Shown in pieces: positions 45,463 through 54,518 of a stretch of 64,000 nucleotides of DNA; the stretch's first letter is position 1; every line of letters begins with the position of its first letter. The position numbers and the translations under genes are program-made. The stretch spans positions 62,001-126,000 of the forward strand of contig DASQAF010000006.1 in the NCBI GenBank assembly GCA_035635855.1. Reading direction: 5' to 3'. The notes beneath the pieces are model-generated. The model was given only the letters and a program-made list of their open reading frames with translations. It searched no databases and was not told where the DNA came from. Source of the stretch: UBA11740 sp035635855. GTDB taxonomy: Bacteria > Acidobacteriota > Blastocatellia > Pyrinomonadales > Pyrinomonadaceae.

Positions 45463-46088
45463 AATTGCTCCTCGGTATGATTGCTCCTGCCGCGTTCGAC
45501 AGCTTCGAGTAACTCCAGATACTTTTCACGAACATAGGGATCAAGTTTCTCTGCAAAGTCGCTTGAGAGCCCGCGTGTTTTGATCAGTTCCTGCACGTCC
45601 GCGAGATCTTTCAGGCGATCCGGGGCCGTCATGCCTGACGCCAGCTTCAGTTCCACCAGCTTCTCTAGCGTTGGAAACTTAACTCCATCAATCTCAAACG
45701 ACGTTTCTGATGGATTAGGAAAACTAACCGGTTTTGGCTTTCCGTCGCCGGGATAGTCTCCCGATGCGATGACCTCAATAGGAGTCTCGTCCCTTGTTGC
45801 GCGCAGTCTTTTTTTCGCCCCTGTAAAGGCCGGCGAGTAACCAAGCCCCACGAGTTCCCGATGAAACTTATCGAGTCCTTCGGGAGTCAAAATCAGATCG
45901 ATATCTTCAGTGAAACGCGGATAACCGTAAGCTAACAGAGCCAATGCACCGATTACCATGTAGTCGATGTCATGCTCTTTTAAATCCGCCACAAGCTGCG
46001 TCAGTGCACTATTGAGTCTTCCTTCACCCATGAAATAACGCTGACCTTCGGCGTAGATCTCCGTAACTGATCGTGAATCTAAGCTCAC
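45459..46088 (-). CDS. Nucleotidyltransferase-fold protein inside the kor operon
   Basis: Encodes 209 residues from the GTG at 46088, which overlaps the korA stop (GTGA); the gene's own stop overlaps the korB start (ATGA). A nucleotidyltransferase fold is suggested by IDYMVIGALALLAYGYPRF followed by TEDIDLIL (the paired acidic residues of the DxD motif) and KLVELKLASGM further on. It resembles MNT/AbiEii-type nucleotidyltransferases. Such proteins can be antitoxins, toxins or tRNA/protein modifiers, but no HEPN or other partner is adjacent. Its tight coupling between korA and korB is odd. A longer start at 46196 would run deep into korA and is not supported. Confidence 0.8.
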   Translation of the reverse strand: MSLDSRSVTEIYAEGQRYFMGEGRLNSALTQLVADLKEHDIDYMVIGALALLAYGYPRFTEDIDLILTPEGLDKFHRELVGLGYSPAFTGAKKRLRATRDETPIEVIASGDYPGDGKPKPVSFPNPSETSFEIDGVKFPTLEKLVELKLASGMTAPDRLKDLADVQELIKTRGLSSDFAEKLDPYVREKYLELLEAVERGRSNHTEEQL

Positions 46089-47947
46089 AGGTACTCTTCG
46101 ACCTTTCCTACGATCTCGCGAATCTGGAAAGGCCGGCCTTTCACCTTGGAGAAGGGAACTGCGTCGATCAGATACTTCGCGCGAATCATCGTGCACAATT
46201 GGCCGAGATTCATCTCTGGAATAATCACAGTTTCAAATCCGGCTAATATTTCGCCCAGATTCTTCGGGAACGGATTTAGGTGTCTCAGGTGGGCGCTGGA
46301 AACTGACTTTCCTTCCCGCTGCATTTTTTCCACGGCCGAAGTGATCGAGCCGTAGGTTGATCCCCAACCGAGGACCAGGACTTTTCCGCTCCGCTCGCCA
46401 AAAACTTCGACCAGCGGAATATCGTTAGCCGCGCGGTCGACCTTCTCCTGGCGCAGCTTCACCATCAGGTGATGGTTTTCGGGATCATAGTTGACGTTGC
46501 CGGTGATGTGCTGCTTCTCGATACCGCCGATGCGATGTTCCAATCCTGGAGTTCCCGGCAAAGCATAAGGCCGTGCCAGAGTCGCCTCGTCGCGCGCGTA
46601 AGGCATGAAGTTCGTAGGATCGGTGGCAAACTTAACCGGGATTTGCGGTAGCTCATCAATCGCCGGGACCGCCCAGGGTTCGGCGCCGTTGGCAAGATAC
46701 CCGTCTGAGAGATAAAAAACCGGCACCATGTATTTGAACGCCAGCCGGACTGATTCGATTGCCATGTCGAAACAGTCAGCGGGTGTCGATGGCGCTACCA
46801 CGATCGCCGGGCACTCGCCGTTGCGTCCCCAGACGGCCTGGAAAAGATCAGCCTGCTCAGTTTTCGTCGGCAAACCAGTCGATGGCCCGCCGCGCTGGAC
46901 ATTGATGATGACCAAAGGTAACTCGGTCATCACCGCCAGACCGATCGCTTCCTGTTTCAGGGCCACCCCCGGACCTGAGGTTCCCGTCAATCCGACATGA
47001 CCGGCAAAACTGGCGCCGATAGCGGCGCAGACAGCGGCGATTTCGTCTTCAGCTTGAAATGTCTTGACGCCGTAATTCTTATGCCGCGCCAGCTCGTGCA
47101 GGATGTCTGAAGCCGGCGTAATCGGATACGAGCCATAGAACAACGGCCGCCCGGCCAACTGCGCGGCCACCACGAATCCAATTGCAGTCGCCTCGTTCCC
47201 GGTGATCTTGCGGTAACGCCCGGGAGCGATGACGGCTTTCTTCACCGTGTAGTGAGTCGTGAAAACTTCAGTCGTCTCGGCAAAGTTGTAACCCGTCTTC
47301 AACGCGACTTCGTTGGCTTTCACCAATTCCGGATGCTTACCAAACTTCGCACTGATCCATTTCAAAGTCGGATCCAGCGGACGGTCGTAGAGCCAGTACA
47401 AAACGCCGAGAGCAAAAAAGTTTTTGCTGCGGTCGATCTCTTTACGCGATAGCTGCACGGCGCCTTTCAAGGCGTTGCGATTGAGCGTTGAGATCGGCAA
47501 CTGATGCAGGCGATAGCCGGCCAGGGAACCATCTTCGAGCGGATTGGATTTATAGGCTGCATGCTCGAGATTGTCTTTGGTGAACTCGTCGGTGTTGATG
47601 ATCAGCGTGCCGCCTTCTTCCAGGTCCGGCAGGTTAACTTTCAATGCCGCCGGGTTCATCGCCACCAAAACATTCGGCTGATCGCCGGGCGTGCGAATGT
47701 CGTGATTGGAAAAATTCAACTGGAAACCGCTGACACCGGGCAAGCTGCCCGCCGGGGCGCGAATCTCGGCCGGAAAATCCGGCAGGGTTGAGATGTCGTT
47801 GCCCATGATGGCCGACGTGTTGGTGAACTGGGTACCGGTCAACTGCATGCCGTCGCCGGAATCTCCGGCGAAGCGAATCGTGACGGTGTCCAGCTCTTCA
47901 AGATGTTTGTCGAAGGTTTCGACAGGAGGTTCTATGACTGCGCTCAT
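46085..47947 (-). CDS. korA: 2-oxoacid:ferredoxin oxidoreductase, fused gamma-alpha subunit
   Basis: Encodes 620 residues. The N-terminal gamma-type domain (about 20-210) has VTIRFAGDSGDGMQLTG and is fused to an alpha-type domain (about 225-600) with GNEATAIGFVVAAQLAGRP, YPITPASDILHELA, TSGPGVALKQEAIGLAV and the NVQRGGPSTGLPTKTEQADL motif. This gamma-alpha fusion is usual for two-subunit KorAB enzymes of aerobic and facultative bacteria, which supply reduced ferredoxin or run the reverse reaction. The first gene of a three-gene operon, it precedes the nucleotidyltransferase and korB. The ribosome site before its ATG is weak. Confidence 0.93.
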   Translation of the reverse strand: MSAVIEPPVETFDKHLEELDTVTIRFAGDSGDGMQLTGTQFTNTSAIMGNDISTLPDFPAEIRAPAGSLPGVSGFQLNFSNHDIRTPGDQPNVLVAMNPAALKVNLPDLEEGGTLIINTDEFTKDNLEHAAYKSNPLEDGSLAGYRLHQLPISTLNRNALKGAVQLSRKEIDRSKNFFALGVLYWLYDRPLDPTLKWISAKFGKHPELVKANEVALKTGYNFAETTEVFTTHYTVKKAVIAPGRYRKITGNEATAIGFVVAAQLAGRPLFYGSYPITPASDILHELARHKNYGVKTFQAEDEIAAVCAAIGASFAGHVGLTGTSGPGVALKQEAIGLAVMTELPLVIINVQRGGPSTGLPTKTEQADLFQAVWGRNGECPAIVVAPSTPADCFDMAIESVRLAFKYMVPVFYLSDGYLANGAEPWAVPAIDELPQIPVKFATDPTNFMPYARDEATLARPYALPGTPGLEHRIGGIEKQHITGNVNYDPENHHLMVKLRQEKVDRAANDIPLVEVFGERSGKVLVLGWGSTYGSITSAVEKMQREGKSVSSAHLRHLNPFPKNLGEILAGFETVIIPEMNLGQLCTMIRAKYLIDAVPFSKVKGRPFQIREIVGKVEEYL

Positions 47948-47994
47948 AATTATTCGCTCAAACCTTTTTCGCTACTTAATTGCCAATTGCCCAT

Positions 47995-48044
47995 TTCCAA
48001 TTGCCGATTGAAACGACCACCCTGCTCAAATCGGCAATTGGAAA
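47995..48044. repeat. TTCCAATTGCCGATTG inverted repeat
   Basis: The left arm at 47995-48009 and right arm at 48029-48043 are a perfect 15-bp inverted pair in the gap between the CBS gene and korA. It would be a hairpin in the transcript of either strand. Confidence 0.75.
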
Positions 48045-48063
48045 TCGAAAATCCGCAACGACC

Positions 48064-48579
48064 TCATCCTCCGTCTACCGTGTCCATCACTTGCCCCGAC
48101 GGCGGTAGATTCATGGTTTCTTTGGGGTAACTCTCAGCCAGATACGTGATGATATCGAACACGGAAATCGAGCCAACCAATTCGCCCTTCTTGACCAGAG
48201 GTATGTTGCGAAAACTTCTCTCGTTCATCAGGCGCACGGCATCGCCCACGGTGGCGTCTGGTGAAAGTGTCTCAACCGCCGGCTGCATCCACTGGCTGAT
48301 CGGAGACTCCATGTCAATATTCTGACCGATCACTCTGGTAAGCAGATCGCGCTCAGTAAAAATGCCTGCGACTCGTCCGTCGTCCGAGACGATCACGCAA
48401 CCTCCTTCGTCGTTCTTCATGGCCTCGATTGCCTGAGAAAGAGGAGTGTAGGGCGAGACGGCAACATAATCGTCAGTGGGCAGGACCCGAACGCGCTGCT
48501 CGCAGGCTCGACGCGATGGGCTGAGGTTACCGGCCCGCTGGCGCAAGTCGAACTCTTCAGTCTTGTAATCGTCGGACAT
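48064..48579 (-). CDS. CBS-pair protein
   Basis: Encodes 171 residues from the ATG at 48579; an earlier ATG adds 27 residues without a better ribosome site. After a basic N-terminal stretch come two CBS motifs: one with VIVSDDGRVAGIFTERDLLT and one with RNIPLVKKGELVGSISVFDI. It is related to the zinc-ribbon CBS protein at 43693 but lacks the ribbon. It lies 117 bp upstream of korA on the same strand, separated by a hairpin repeat. Nucleotide sensing for the oxidoreductase operon is possible but unproved. Confidence 0.85.
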   Translation of the reverse strand: MSDDYKTEEFDLRQRAGNLSPSRRACEQRVRVLPTDDYVAVSPYTPLSQAIEAMKNDEGGCVIVSDDGRVAGIFTERDLLTRVIGQNIDMESPISQWMQPAVETLSPDATVGDAVRLMNERSFRNIPLVKKGELVGSISVFDIITYLAESYPKETMNLPPSGQVMDTVDGG

Positions 48580-48697
48580 GGCAGGCTTATTGTAACTCAA
48601 GCGATGCGCGGCAAGCATGCATTCTACCACAAGGAGTTTTTGCATGCCTGTGTCGACCAAGTGAGAAACAGTTGCTCAGCGAGGCCAGAAGATTACT

Positions 48698-49693
48698 TCA
48701 GTGGCCAACCATTTCAATGGCCATCAGGGTGAGATCGTCCGACACCGGCCGTCCGGAAGAAAACTTTCGCATGTCATCCAGCACTCGTTGAATCAAAGCA
48801 GTGGCAGGCAATTGGCGCGATTCGCTCAGCAGCGATTGTAAGCGGGCCTCGCCGTACTCAGCGTCAAGCGAATTTCGAGCTTCTGACAAACCATCTGTGT
48901 AAAGCACAAGCCGATCGCCGTTTCCGACTTTCACCAGCGTCGAGGTATAGCCTTCCTGGCAAAACATTCCCACCGGTAAGCCGGTCGCCGTAATCGACTT
49001 GACTCCGCCGCTGTAAATCAGCAGAGGAGCCGGATGGCCGGCGTTACAAATCTCGACTACGCCGCTCGGTGCTGCTTTTCCGCACACCAGAGTCGCGTAA
49101 TACGGGCTCATAGTCTTGTCGGCAAACAGATGATTCGCGCGCTCGACCAATTCACTCACCCCCATGCCGACCTCGATCAAGCTGCGAAAGATGGCGTGGA
49201 GTCGGCTCATCAACAACGAGGCAGCGACGCCCTTGCCGGAAACATCGCCAATCAGGAAATATAGATCTCCGGTGTTGGTGCTGACCAAATCGCAGTAGTC
49301 GCCACTGACGCGGCCTGCCGGCTCGTAGTGATAAGAAACCTCCCAGCCGTTGAACTTCAGATTCTGCTTTGGCAACAACTCGCCCTGGATCAGCCAGGCG
49401 CGCTCGAGGTCATCGTCCAACTCCGACAGTTGCTCCGGTGTGAGACACGACAGGCAGGTTCGCGCCAGCGGATCCGCCCTCATTGCGGCCGCGCCTATTT
49501 CGTCATGACAAACCTGGCAGATTCCGTACGAATCCTTCTGGTTTAGCCGTTCGATCGCGGCCGCGACCTCACGTAAAAGATTGTTCCATTCAACGCTGTT
49601 CGCAGATTCCCTGGCGGTAGATTCAAGACGTTCCCGCCAGTCAATCAGTTCAGAACGAAGATCGGGAAGTTTGGTTTGAATAGCAGCACTCAT
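48698..49693 (-). CDS. PP2C/SpoIIE-type phosphatase with DksA/TraR-like zinc finger
   Basis: Encodes 331 residues from the ATG at 49693, which has AGGAG eight nt upstream; an ATG at 49720 would add nine. Residues 10-85 look like the coiled coil plus C4 zinc finger of DksA/TraR proteins (CQVCHDEIG, then CLSC). Residues 100-330 are a PP2C-like Ser/Thr phosphatase of the RsbU/SpoIIE type, with SGDYCD, LIGDVSGKGVAASLLMSR, NAGHPAPLL and PVSDDLTLMAIE. Such phosphatases usually act on anti-sigma factor antagonists. The zinc finger could let it sense redox state or contact RNA polymerase. No partner STAS or RsbW gene is nearby. Confidence 0.88.
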   Translation of the reverse strand: MSAAIQTKLPDLRSELIDWRERLESTARESANSVEWNNLLREVAAAIERLNQKDSYGICQVCHDEIGAAAMRADPLARTCLSCLTPEQLSELDDDLERAWLIQGELLPKQNLKFNGWEVSYHYEPAGRVSGDYCDLVSTNTGDLYFLIGDVSGKGVAASLLMSRLHAIFRSLIEVGMGVSELVERANHLFADKTMSPYYATLVCGKAAPSGVVEICNAGHPAPLLIYSGGVKSITATGLPVGMFCQEGYTSTLVKVGNGDRLVLYTDGLSEARNSLDAEYGEARLQSLLSESRQLPATALIQRVLDDMRKFSSGRPVSDDLTLMAIEMVGH

Positions 49694-49924
49694 CGTTTTC
49701 ACTCCTGGTTGGTCGGACACGTCTTCCGGCGAAGAAATCCAATTAAATGGCTCAAGTACAGCTTATTAATCATACGATCCGGCAGCACCGTCGGTTCTAA
49801 AAAGATTCGACTATTTTACCTCTGAAACGCTCGGTAATCTATCCGGTTTTGGAGACTAAATCAGGCCCAAAACAGCCGCCGGGAGACGATAGTAAAGAGT
49901 TGCCGGCTTGTCGAAGCGAAATCG

Positions 49925-51064
49925 TCAGGATTTCCCCAGATGGTTAAGAATTTTGGCAAGAACTTTGAGCGTATGGTCGACATCTTCTTCAGTGTTGTAG
50001 CGCCCAAGCGAAAAGCGAATCGCGCCGCGCGCGACTTCGTAAGGGACTTTCATGGCACGTAACACACCCGACGTCTCCCGCGATTCGGCATTGCAAGCCG
50101 ATCCGGTTGAGACGCAAACGCCGGCCTGATCCAACTTTGCCAAAATCGTAGGGCCGTCCAAACCTTCGAAAGAGATATTGGTGGTATTAGGCAGGCGTTT
50201 TGTTCGATCGGCGGCGCCATTGAGATGGACCCTGGCAAAGCCGGTGAGGATTTGGTCTTCCAGACGATCTCTTAAGGCGCGAATCTGCTCGTGGCCGCAG
50301 AACTCTTTGGCGAGTTGGCAGGCGCGACCAAGCGCGACAATATTCGGGACGGCTTCAGTTCCCGAGCGCCGGCCATTTTCCTGGCCACCGCCGATGATGA
50401 ATGGCGGAAGTTTCAGGCCGCTACGGATGTACAGGGCGCCGATTCCTTTGGGCGCATGAAACTTATGTCCTGACAACGAAAACAGATCGACCGGCCATTC
50501 GCGCAGGTTGATCGGAATCTTGCCTACTGCCTGCACCCCATCAACGTGAAAGACTGCGCCTGAGTTTTCACGCACAAGGCGGCCAATCTCTTCAATGGGA
50601 AACAGCACTCCGGTTTCGTTGTTCGCCAGCATCACTGAGACAATTCCGGTCTCGCGCCGCAAAGCCTTCCGTAAATCGTCCAGATCCAACTCGCCGTTAC
50701 GATCGACTTCCAGCCAGGTTACTTCGCAATCAATCTCGGCCAGATGTTCGCAAAGATTCCGCACTGCCTCATGCTCGACGCGCGTCGTGATGATATGACG
50801 CCGCGTTGGGTTCTGCTCGAGAAAACCGCCAATCGCCCAGTTGTCGGATTCTGAGCCACCGGAAGTGAAAACTAGCTCGCTGGAGTCGCCGACTCCCAAC
50901 AGTTCAGCAACTTGTGCCCGTGCGTGATCAACCGCGGCGCGCATGCGGCGGCCAAACTCATGAGCTGATGACGGGTTGCCGTAAAGCTCTGTTAGGAAGG
51001 GACGCATCGCGTCGAAAACTTCCGGAGCAACCTGAGTGGTGGCGTTGTTGTCGAGATAAATCAT
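49925..51064 (-). CDS. iscS: Cysteine desulfurase (IscS/NifS family)
   Basis: Encodes 379 residues. The pyridoxal-phosphate Lys201 lies in SLSGHKFHAPKG, and the catalytic Cys324 in STGSACNAES is within the flexible loop. YLDNNATT at the start is typical of the family. The enzyme removes sulfur from cysteine and passes it on for Fe-S clusters or tRNA thiolation. It overlaps the upstream membrane protein gene by TGATG. The divergent mrp and erpA genes close by extend the Fe-S theme. Confidence 0.95.
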   Translation of the reverse strand: MIYLDNNATTQVAPEVFDAMRPFLTELYGNPSSAHEFGRRMRAAVDHARAQVAELLGVGDSSELVFTSGGSESDNWAIGGFLEQNPTRRHIITTRVEHEAVRNLCEHLAEIDCEVTWLEVDRNGELDLDDLRKALRRETGIVSVMLANNETGVLFPIEEIGRLVRENSGAVFHVDGVQAVGKIPINLREWPVDLFSLSGHKFHAPKGIGALYIRSGLKLPPFIIGGGQENGRRSGTEAVPNIVALGRACQLAKEFCGHEQIRALRDRLEDQILTGFARVHLNGAADRTKRLPNTTNISFEGLDGPTILAKLDQAGVCVSTGSACNAESRETSGVLRAMKVPYEVARGAIRFSLGRYNTEEDVDHTLKVLAKILNHLGKS

Positions 51065-52686
51065 CAGGGTTGGTAAGGGAGCGGGTCAAATGATCGGTAG
51101 AGTATGTACTCGCCACTTCGCCTGATCACCTGGCAGTTACCGCAGTTTGCTTCAGAACCAATTACCAGAGTGCCCATCGGCGGCCGAATCCCTTCCTCCA
51201 TATGGATAAGGTCCGCGCGGTTTCGGCCTTCAACTGTCGCGTACCAGTAAGCGTGTACGTACCCGGGGGAAGTTCCATCGACCAGGTAGATTGGCCGGTC
51301 CGGCAAGGCCATCGCCGCGTCAAAGACTTCTTTGTAAGCGGCGTCAAAGACATAACCTCGCTGCGATCCCTCGCGACGGAAGACCGACTGAAAATACATT
51401 GCTTGCATAACCGTTGCGAGCAGCAGCATGGAAAGAATGGCCCCGCGAGCGAACCCGGACATCGCCTTCGGCGCAGGGTGAACGTCTGTGACCTCGGCAA
51501 AAGTTTGCGGCTTGGTTGGTCGCGCGATCAGAAATTGCAGGGCCGGTACCGTGAGTAGCAACAAAAAAATCGGGTAAGCTATCAGGCGCAGAGAATGAAA
51601 CTGATCCTGAGTGAGCGCGCCGGGCACCACCGAGACCAGTGTGCCAAACAGAACGAAGCGCCACCATGGATCGCGCCAATGCCGCGCGAGCACTATTACC
51701 ACTCCGATGATTGCCAGGACGAAGACGCCAGCCAGAAAACTCCCGAGCGATCCGGGCATGTGATGGCGCGGATTGCCGTCGCCGTCAATCAGCAGATTGA
51801 TCAGACTAAAGTCTTCCAAATAGCGCCGGATGAACTTGGGCACAATCTCGCGCCACGGTGATTCGGGTTTGATGTACGAGATTAGATAGAACCGCTGCGT
51901 CAATGCCTCCGGATGACGTAGTTTGAAAACCAGTATTGGGATCAGCGTGATGCCAAACAAGAGCCAGGTTTTGGCGAGGCCGATCAGGCGTTCCCTGCTC
52001 GTCGCGAACAGCACCAGACCAAATGCCAACAGCGGGCCCAGCAAACGTCCGATGGTGTACGTGTAAGTCAGCAGCATCAAGGTCGCCGCCAGCGTTCCGA
52101 TTGTCAGCCAACTCCAGCTTTGTTTCCGCTGCGCGTAGTGAACCGCAACCAGGAAAAGTACGAGGGCCATCGGATAGAAGTATGTCTCGAACACTAAACG
52201 GCTCACTTCAAAAAGCCACGGCGTCAGCAGCGCCAACAGCGTTACGATTGCGCCGATCCTGCGCCGGCCGGAAATCTGTCTGGCCAGAAAACCGAGCAGC
52301 AAACATGCCGCAAACATCCAACTCGCGCTGTAGACTCTGGCTAACCAGATACTCGGCTTGAAGATGAGGAAGGGAATTGCCAGCAGGTAAATCTGGGTCG
52401 GATTCGCCCATTGGGTCCAGCCGCTCGTGTAGAACTGAAAAAAAAGTGGAAAACGCCCGCCGAACTCGCCGGCGCCGGTATGCGAAAGCAAATAGGCGTT
52501 GTAAGCGATGCCGGATTCGTCAACATAAAAGCCCGGTGGATTAGTTGACAAGCCGTCGACGTATAGAAAGAACAATAAGATGACCACCACGGGCACGAAC
52601 ACAATCCGGTACCGGCGAAGAAAGTTAGCTACGCCCCCTGAAGCAGGGCGATGGTCGATGTGTTCAGGTTCGTTCGGTAGATTCAT
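51064..52686 (-). CDS. GT39-like glycosyltransferase membrane protein
   Basis: Encodes 540 residues with about ten to twelve hydrophobic helices and a short soluble C-terminus. The first external loop has NPPGFYVDESGIAYNAYLL, where an acidic residue lies in the place of the catalytic Asp of ArnT/PMT-type (GT39/GT83) transferases that use polyprenyl-phosphate sugars. The family is placed by architecture and this motif. The acceptor is unknown. Its stop overlaps the cysteine desulfurase start (TGATG), but a functional link is not obvious. Confidence 0.75.
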   Translation of the reverse strand: MNLPNEPEHIDHRPASGGVANFLRRYRIVFVPVVVILLFFLYVDGLSTNPPGFYVDESGIAYNAYLLSHTGAGEFGGRFPLFFQFYTSGWTQWANPTQIYLLAIPFLIFKPSIWLARVYSASWMFAACLLLGFLARQISGRRRIGAIVTLLALLTPWLFEVSRLVFETYFYPMALVLFLVAVHYAQRKQSWSWLTIGTLAATLMLLTYTYTIGRLLGPLLAFGLVLFATSRERLIGLAKTWLLFGITLIPILVFKLRHPEALTQRFYLISYIKPESPWREIVPKFIRRYLEDFSLINLLIDGDGNPRHHMPGSLGSFLAGVFVLAIIGVVIVLARHWRDPWWRFVLFGTLVSVVPGALTQDQFHSLRLIAYPIFLLLLTVPALQFLIARPTKPQTFAEVTDVHPAPKAMSGFARGAILSMLLLATVMQAMYFQSVFRREGSQRGYVFDAAYKEVFDAAMALPDRPIYLVDGTSPGYVHAYWYATVEGRNRADLIHMEEGIRPPMGTLVIGSEANCGNCQVIRRSGEYILYRSFDPLPYQP

Positions 52687-52763
52687 TCAACCGGAGCCCA
52701 GCCAACGATTGCTCCGCGCGAGAGTATATTTGACTTCAAGTCTGAGTCAACGGCGGTTTAGCG

Positions 52764-52890
52764 GTGTCGGAAGCCCGACCGTAAGGGAGGGCAAGATTCG
52801 GGAATACTCATTATGAAGAGAACAGTTTCGGGTTACGACGATAGCTGACGACGCGAGAGTTGCCCTTGCTGACCCGCGGCCTTCTGTCAG
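52764..52890. repeat. GTGTCGGAAGCCCGACCGTAAGG repeat pair
   Basis: The left arm opens GTGTCGGAAGCCCGACCG. The right arm, GCCCTTGCTGACCCGCGGC, is more degenerate, at a distance of 85 nt. It occupies the divergent promoter region between the GT39-like gene and mrp. Confidence 0.8.
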
Positions 52891-52930
52891 TAGTTCGACA
52901 AACATCTTATGCTTTCGGCATAATTCAAAC

Positions 52931-54013
52931 ATGTCTCAGTTAAGTGAAGGCGTGGTGCTTGACGCACTGCGCCAGATAAAAGATCCCGATCTCCATAAAG
53001 ATATCGTTACGCTCGGCTTTATCAAAGATCTGAAAATTGATGGCGGCGACGTTTCGTTCCGCATCGTGTTAACCACGCCTGCGTGTCCGGTGCGAGAAGA
53101 AATGGAGAGCGCGGCCCGTGAACTGGTCAGTGCCATCCCTGGGGTGGGTTCGGTTTCGGTGACTATGGACGCTGAAGTACCCAAAGGCCGCGGCATCGGC
53201 GACAAGGTTTCAGTTCCCGGCGTCAAAAATATTATCGCGGTTTCGTCAGGCAAAGGCGGCGTCGGCAAATCAACCGTCGCGGTCAACCTCGCGGTGGCGC
53301 TGGCGCTTGATGGCGCGCGAGTTGGCTTGATGGATGCTGACGTGTACGGACCGAACGTGCCGATTATGATGGGCGCCGGCCAGACCCGGCCAGAGATCGA
53401 AGGCAATAAACTAATTCCGGTTGAAGCTTACGGCGTCAAACTAATTTCGATGGCGGTGCTGCAACCGGGTGACAAACCGCTGATTGTGCGCGGCCCGATT
53501 TTGCATGGACTGGTGAAGCAGTTTCTTTCAGACGTGAAATGGGGCGAACTCGATTACCTGATCGTGGACATGCCGCCGGGAACGGGCGACGTGCAGCTAA
53601 GCTTAGCTCAGCTTGTGCCCGTGCAGGGGGCGGTGCTGGTGACCACACCTCAGGAAGTTGCGCTCATCGACGTCCGCCGCGCGCTGCGCATGTTCGAAAC
53701 GGTCGCGGTGCCCGTGCTCGGCGTGATTGAAAACATGAGCTATTTCATCGCGCCCGACACCGGTAATCGCTACAACATTTTTGGTGAGGGCGGTGGAGAA
53801 CAGCTCGCCGGCGAGTATGGTGTACCCTTTCTCGGCTCGGTGCCGATGGGCATCGAAGTACGCGAAGGAGGCGATACAGGCGTGCCCGTCGTAGTGGGCC
53901 GGCCAGAGTCGCCGCAGGCCCAAGCCTTTCGAAAAGTGGCTGAAGAAGTCGCTCGGCAAGTCTCGATCGAGGCGATGAAACCAGAGCTTGTCGTTTTACG
54001 GAAATCTCAGTAA
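52931..54013 (+). CDS. Mrp/ApbC Fe-S cluster carrier ATPase
   Basis: Encodes 360 residues. The N-terminal MIP18/DUF59 domain (ALRQIKDPDLHKDIVTLGF) is followed by a P-loop ATPase with a deviant Walker A, SSGKGGVGKST at about 105-115, and later MDADVYGPNVPIMMG and VDMPPGTGDVQLSL. The family carries and transfers Fe-S clusters. No obvious ribosome site precedes the ATG, so the message may be leaderless. The HesB/ErpA-type gene follows after 67 bp, and cysteine desulfurase is encoded divergently nearby. Confidence 0.94.
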   Translation: MSQLSEGVVLDALRQIKDPDLHKDIVTLGFIKDLKIDGGDVSFRIVLTTPACPVREEMESAARELVSAIPGVGSVSVTMDAEVPKGRGIGDKVSVPGVKNIIAVSSGKGGVGKSTVAVNLAVALALDGARVGLMDADVYGPNVPIMMGAGQTRPEIEGNKLIPVEAYGVKLISMAVLQPGDKPLIVRGPILHGLVKQFLSDVKWGELDYLIVDMPPGTGDVQLSLAQLVPVQGAVLVTTPQEVALIDVRRALRMFETVAVPVLGVIENMSYFIAPDTGNRYNIFGEGGGEQLAGEYGVPFLGSVPMGIEVREGGDTGVPVVVGRPESPQAQAFRKVAEEVARQVSIEAMKPELVVLRKSQ

Positions 54014-54080
54014 GATGACTGCGGGAACATTAATCCAGTAACCGCAATTTTTGAAGATTGAAAACAGGAGTTAACTAAAT

Positions 54081-54473
54081 ATGTCAGCGAATCCAGCAAC
54101 TACCACCCCTACCGCAACCGGGGCCCCCGCGGCACCGGCCGTCGCCTTGAACGTGACTGAGCCTGCGGCAGCCGAAATCAAAAAGTTTATGACGAGTGAA
54201 GAGGGCCTGCCCGAAACCGCGGGTCTGCGCGTGCGCGTGGTCCCGGGCGGCTGTTCGGGATTTCAATACAGCCTGAACATCGAAGAGGAATCGCGCCAGG
54301 GCGATTTTGTCCTCGACGAAAAAGGCGTGCGCCTGTTCGTGGACATGTTCAGCGCGCAGTATCTGAACGGCGTCCAAATCGATTACGTCACGAACGTGAT
54401 GGGTTCGGGTTTCACGTTCACGAATCCGAACGCGACCGGAAGCTGCGGCTGTGGCTCGTCGTTCACAGCCTAG
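54081..54473 (+). CDS. HesB/IscA/ErpA-type Fe-S assembly protein
   Basis: Encodes 130 residues. A 25-residue Ala/Thr/Pro-rich start precedes the A-type carrier domain with VVPGGCSGFQYSLNIEE and the C-terminal ATGSCGCGSSF, which supply the three conserved cysteines. It delivers clusters to target enzymes. AGGAG lies ten nt before the ATG. The downstream hairpin at 54519 ends the transcript, so mrp and this gene form a two-gene unit. Confidence 0.94.
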   Translation: MSANPATTTPTATGAPAAPAVALNVTEPAAAEIKKFMTSEEGLPETAGLRVRVVPGGCSGFQYSLNIEEESRQGDFVLDEKGVRLFVDMFSAQYLNGVQIDYVTNVMGSGFTFTNPNATGSCGCGSSFTA

Positions 54474-54518
54474 AGAACGTTTTTAGAAAAGAACGCGCAT
54501 GGCGCGCTTAAGCAACAA

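Noticed and set aside
46089..46196. Longer start of the nucleotidyltransferase inside korA
   Set aside because: A 112-nt overlap is unlikely, and the GTG at 46088 forms a regular 4-nt overlap with the korA stop.
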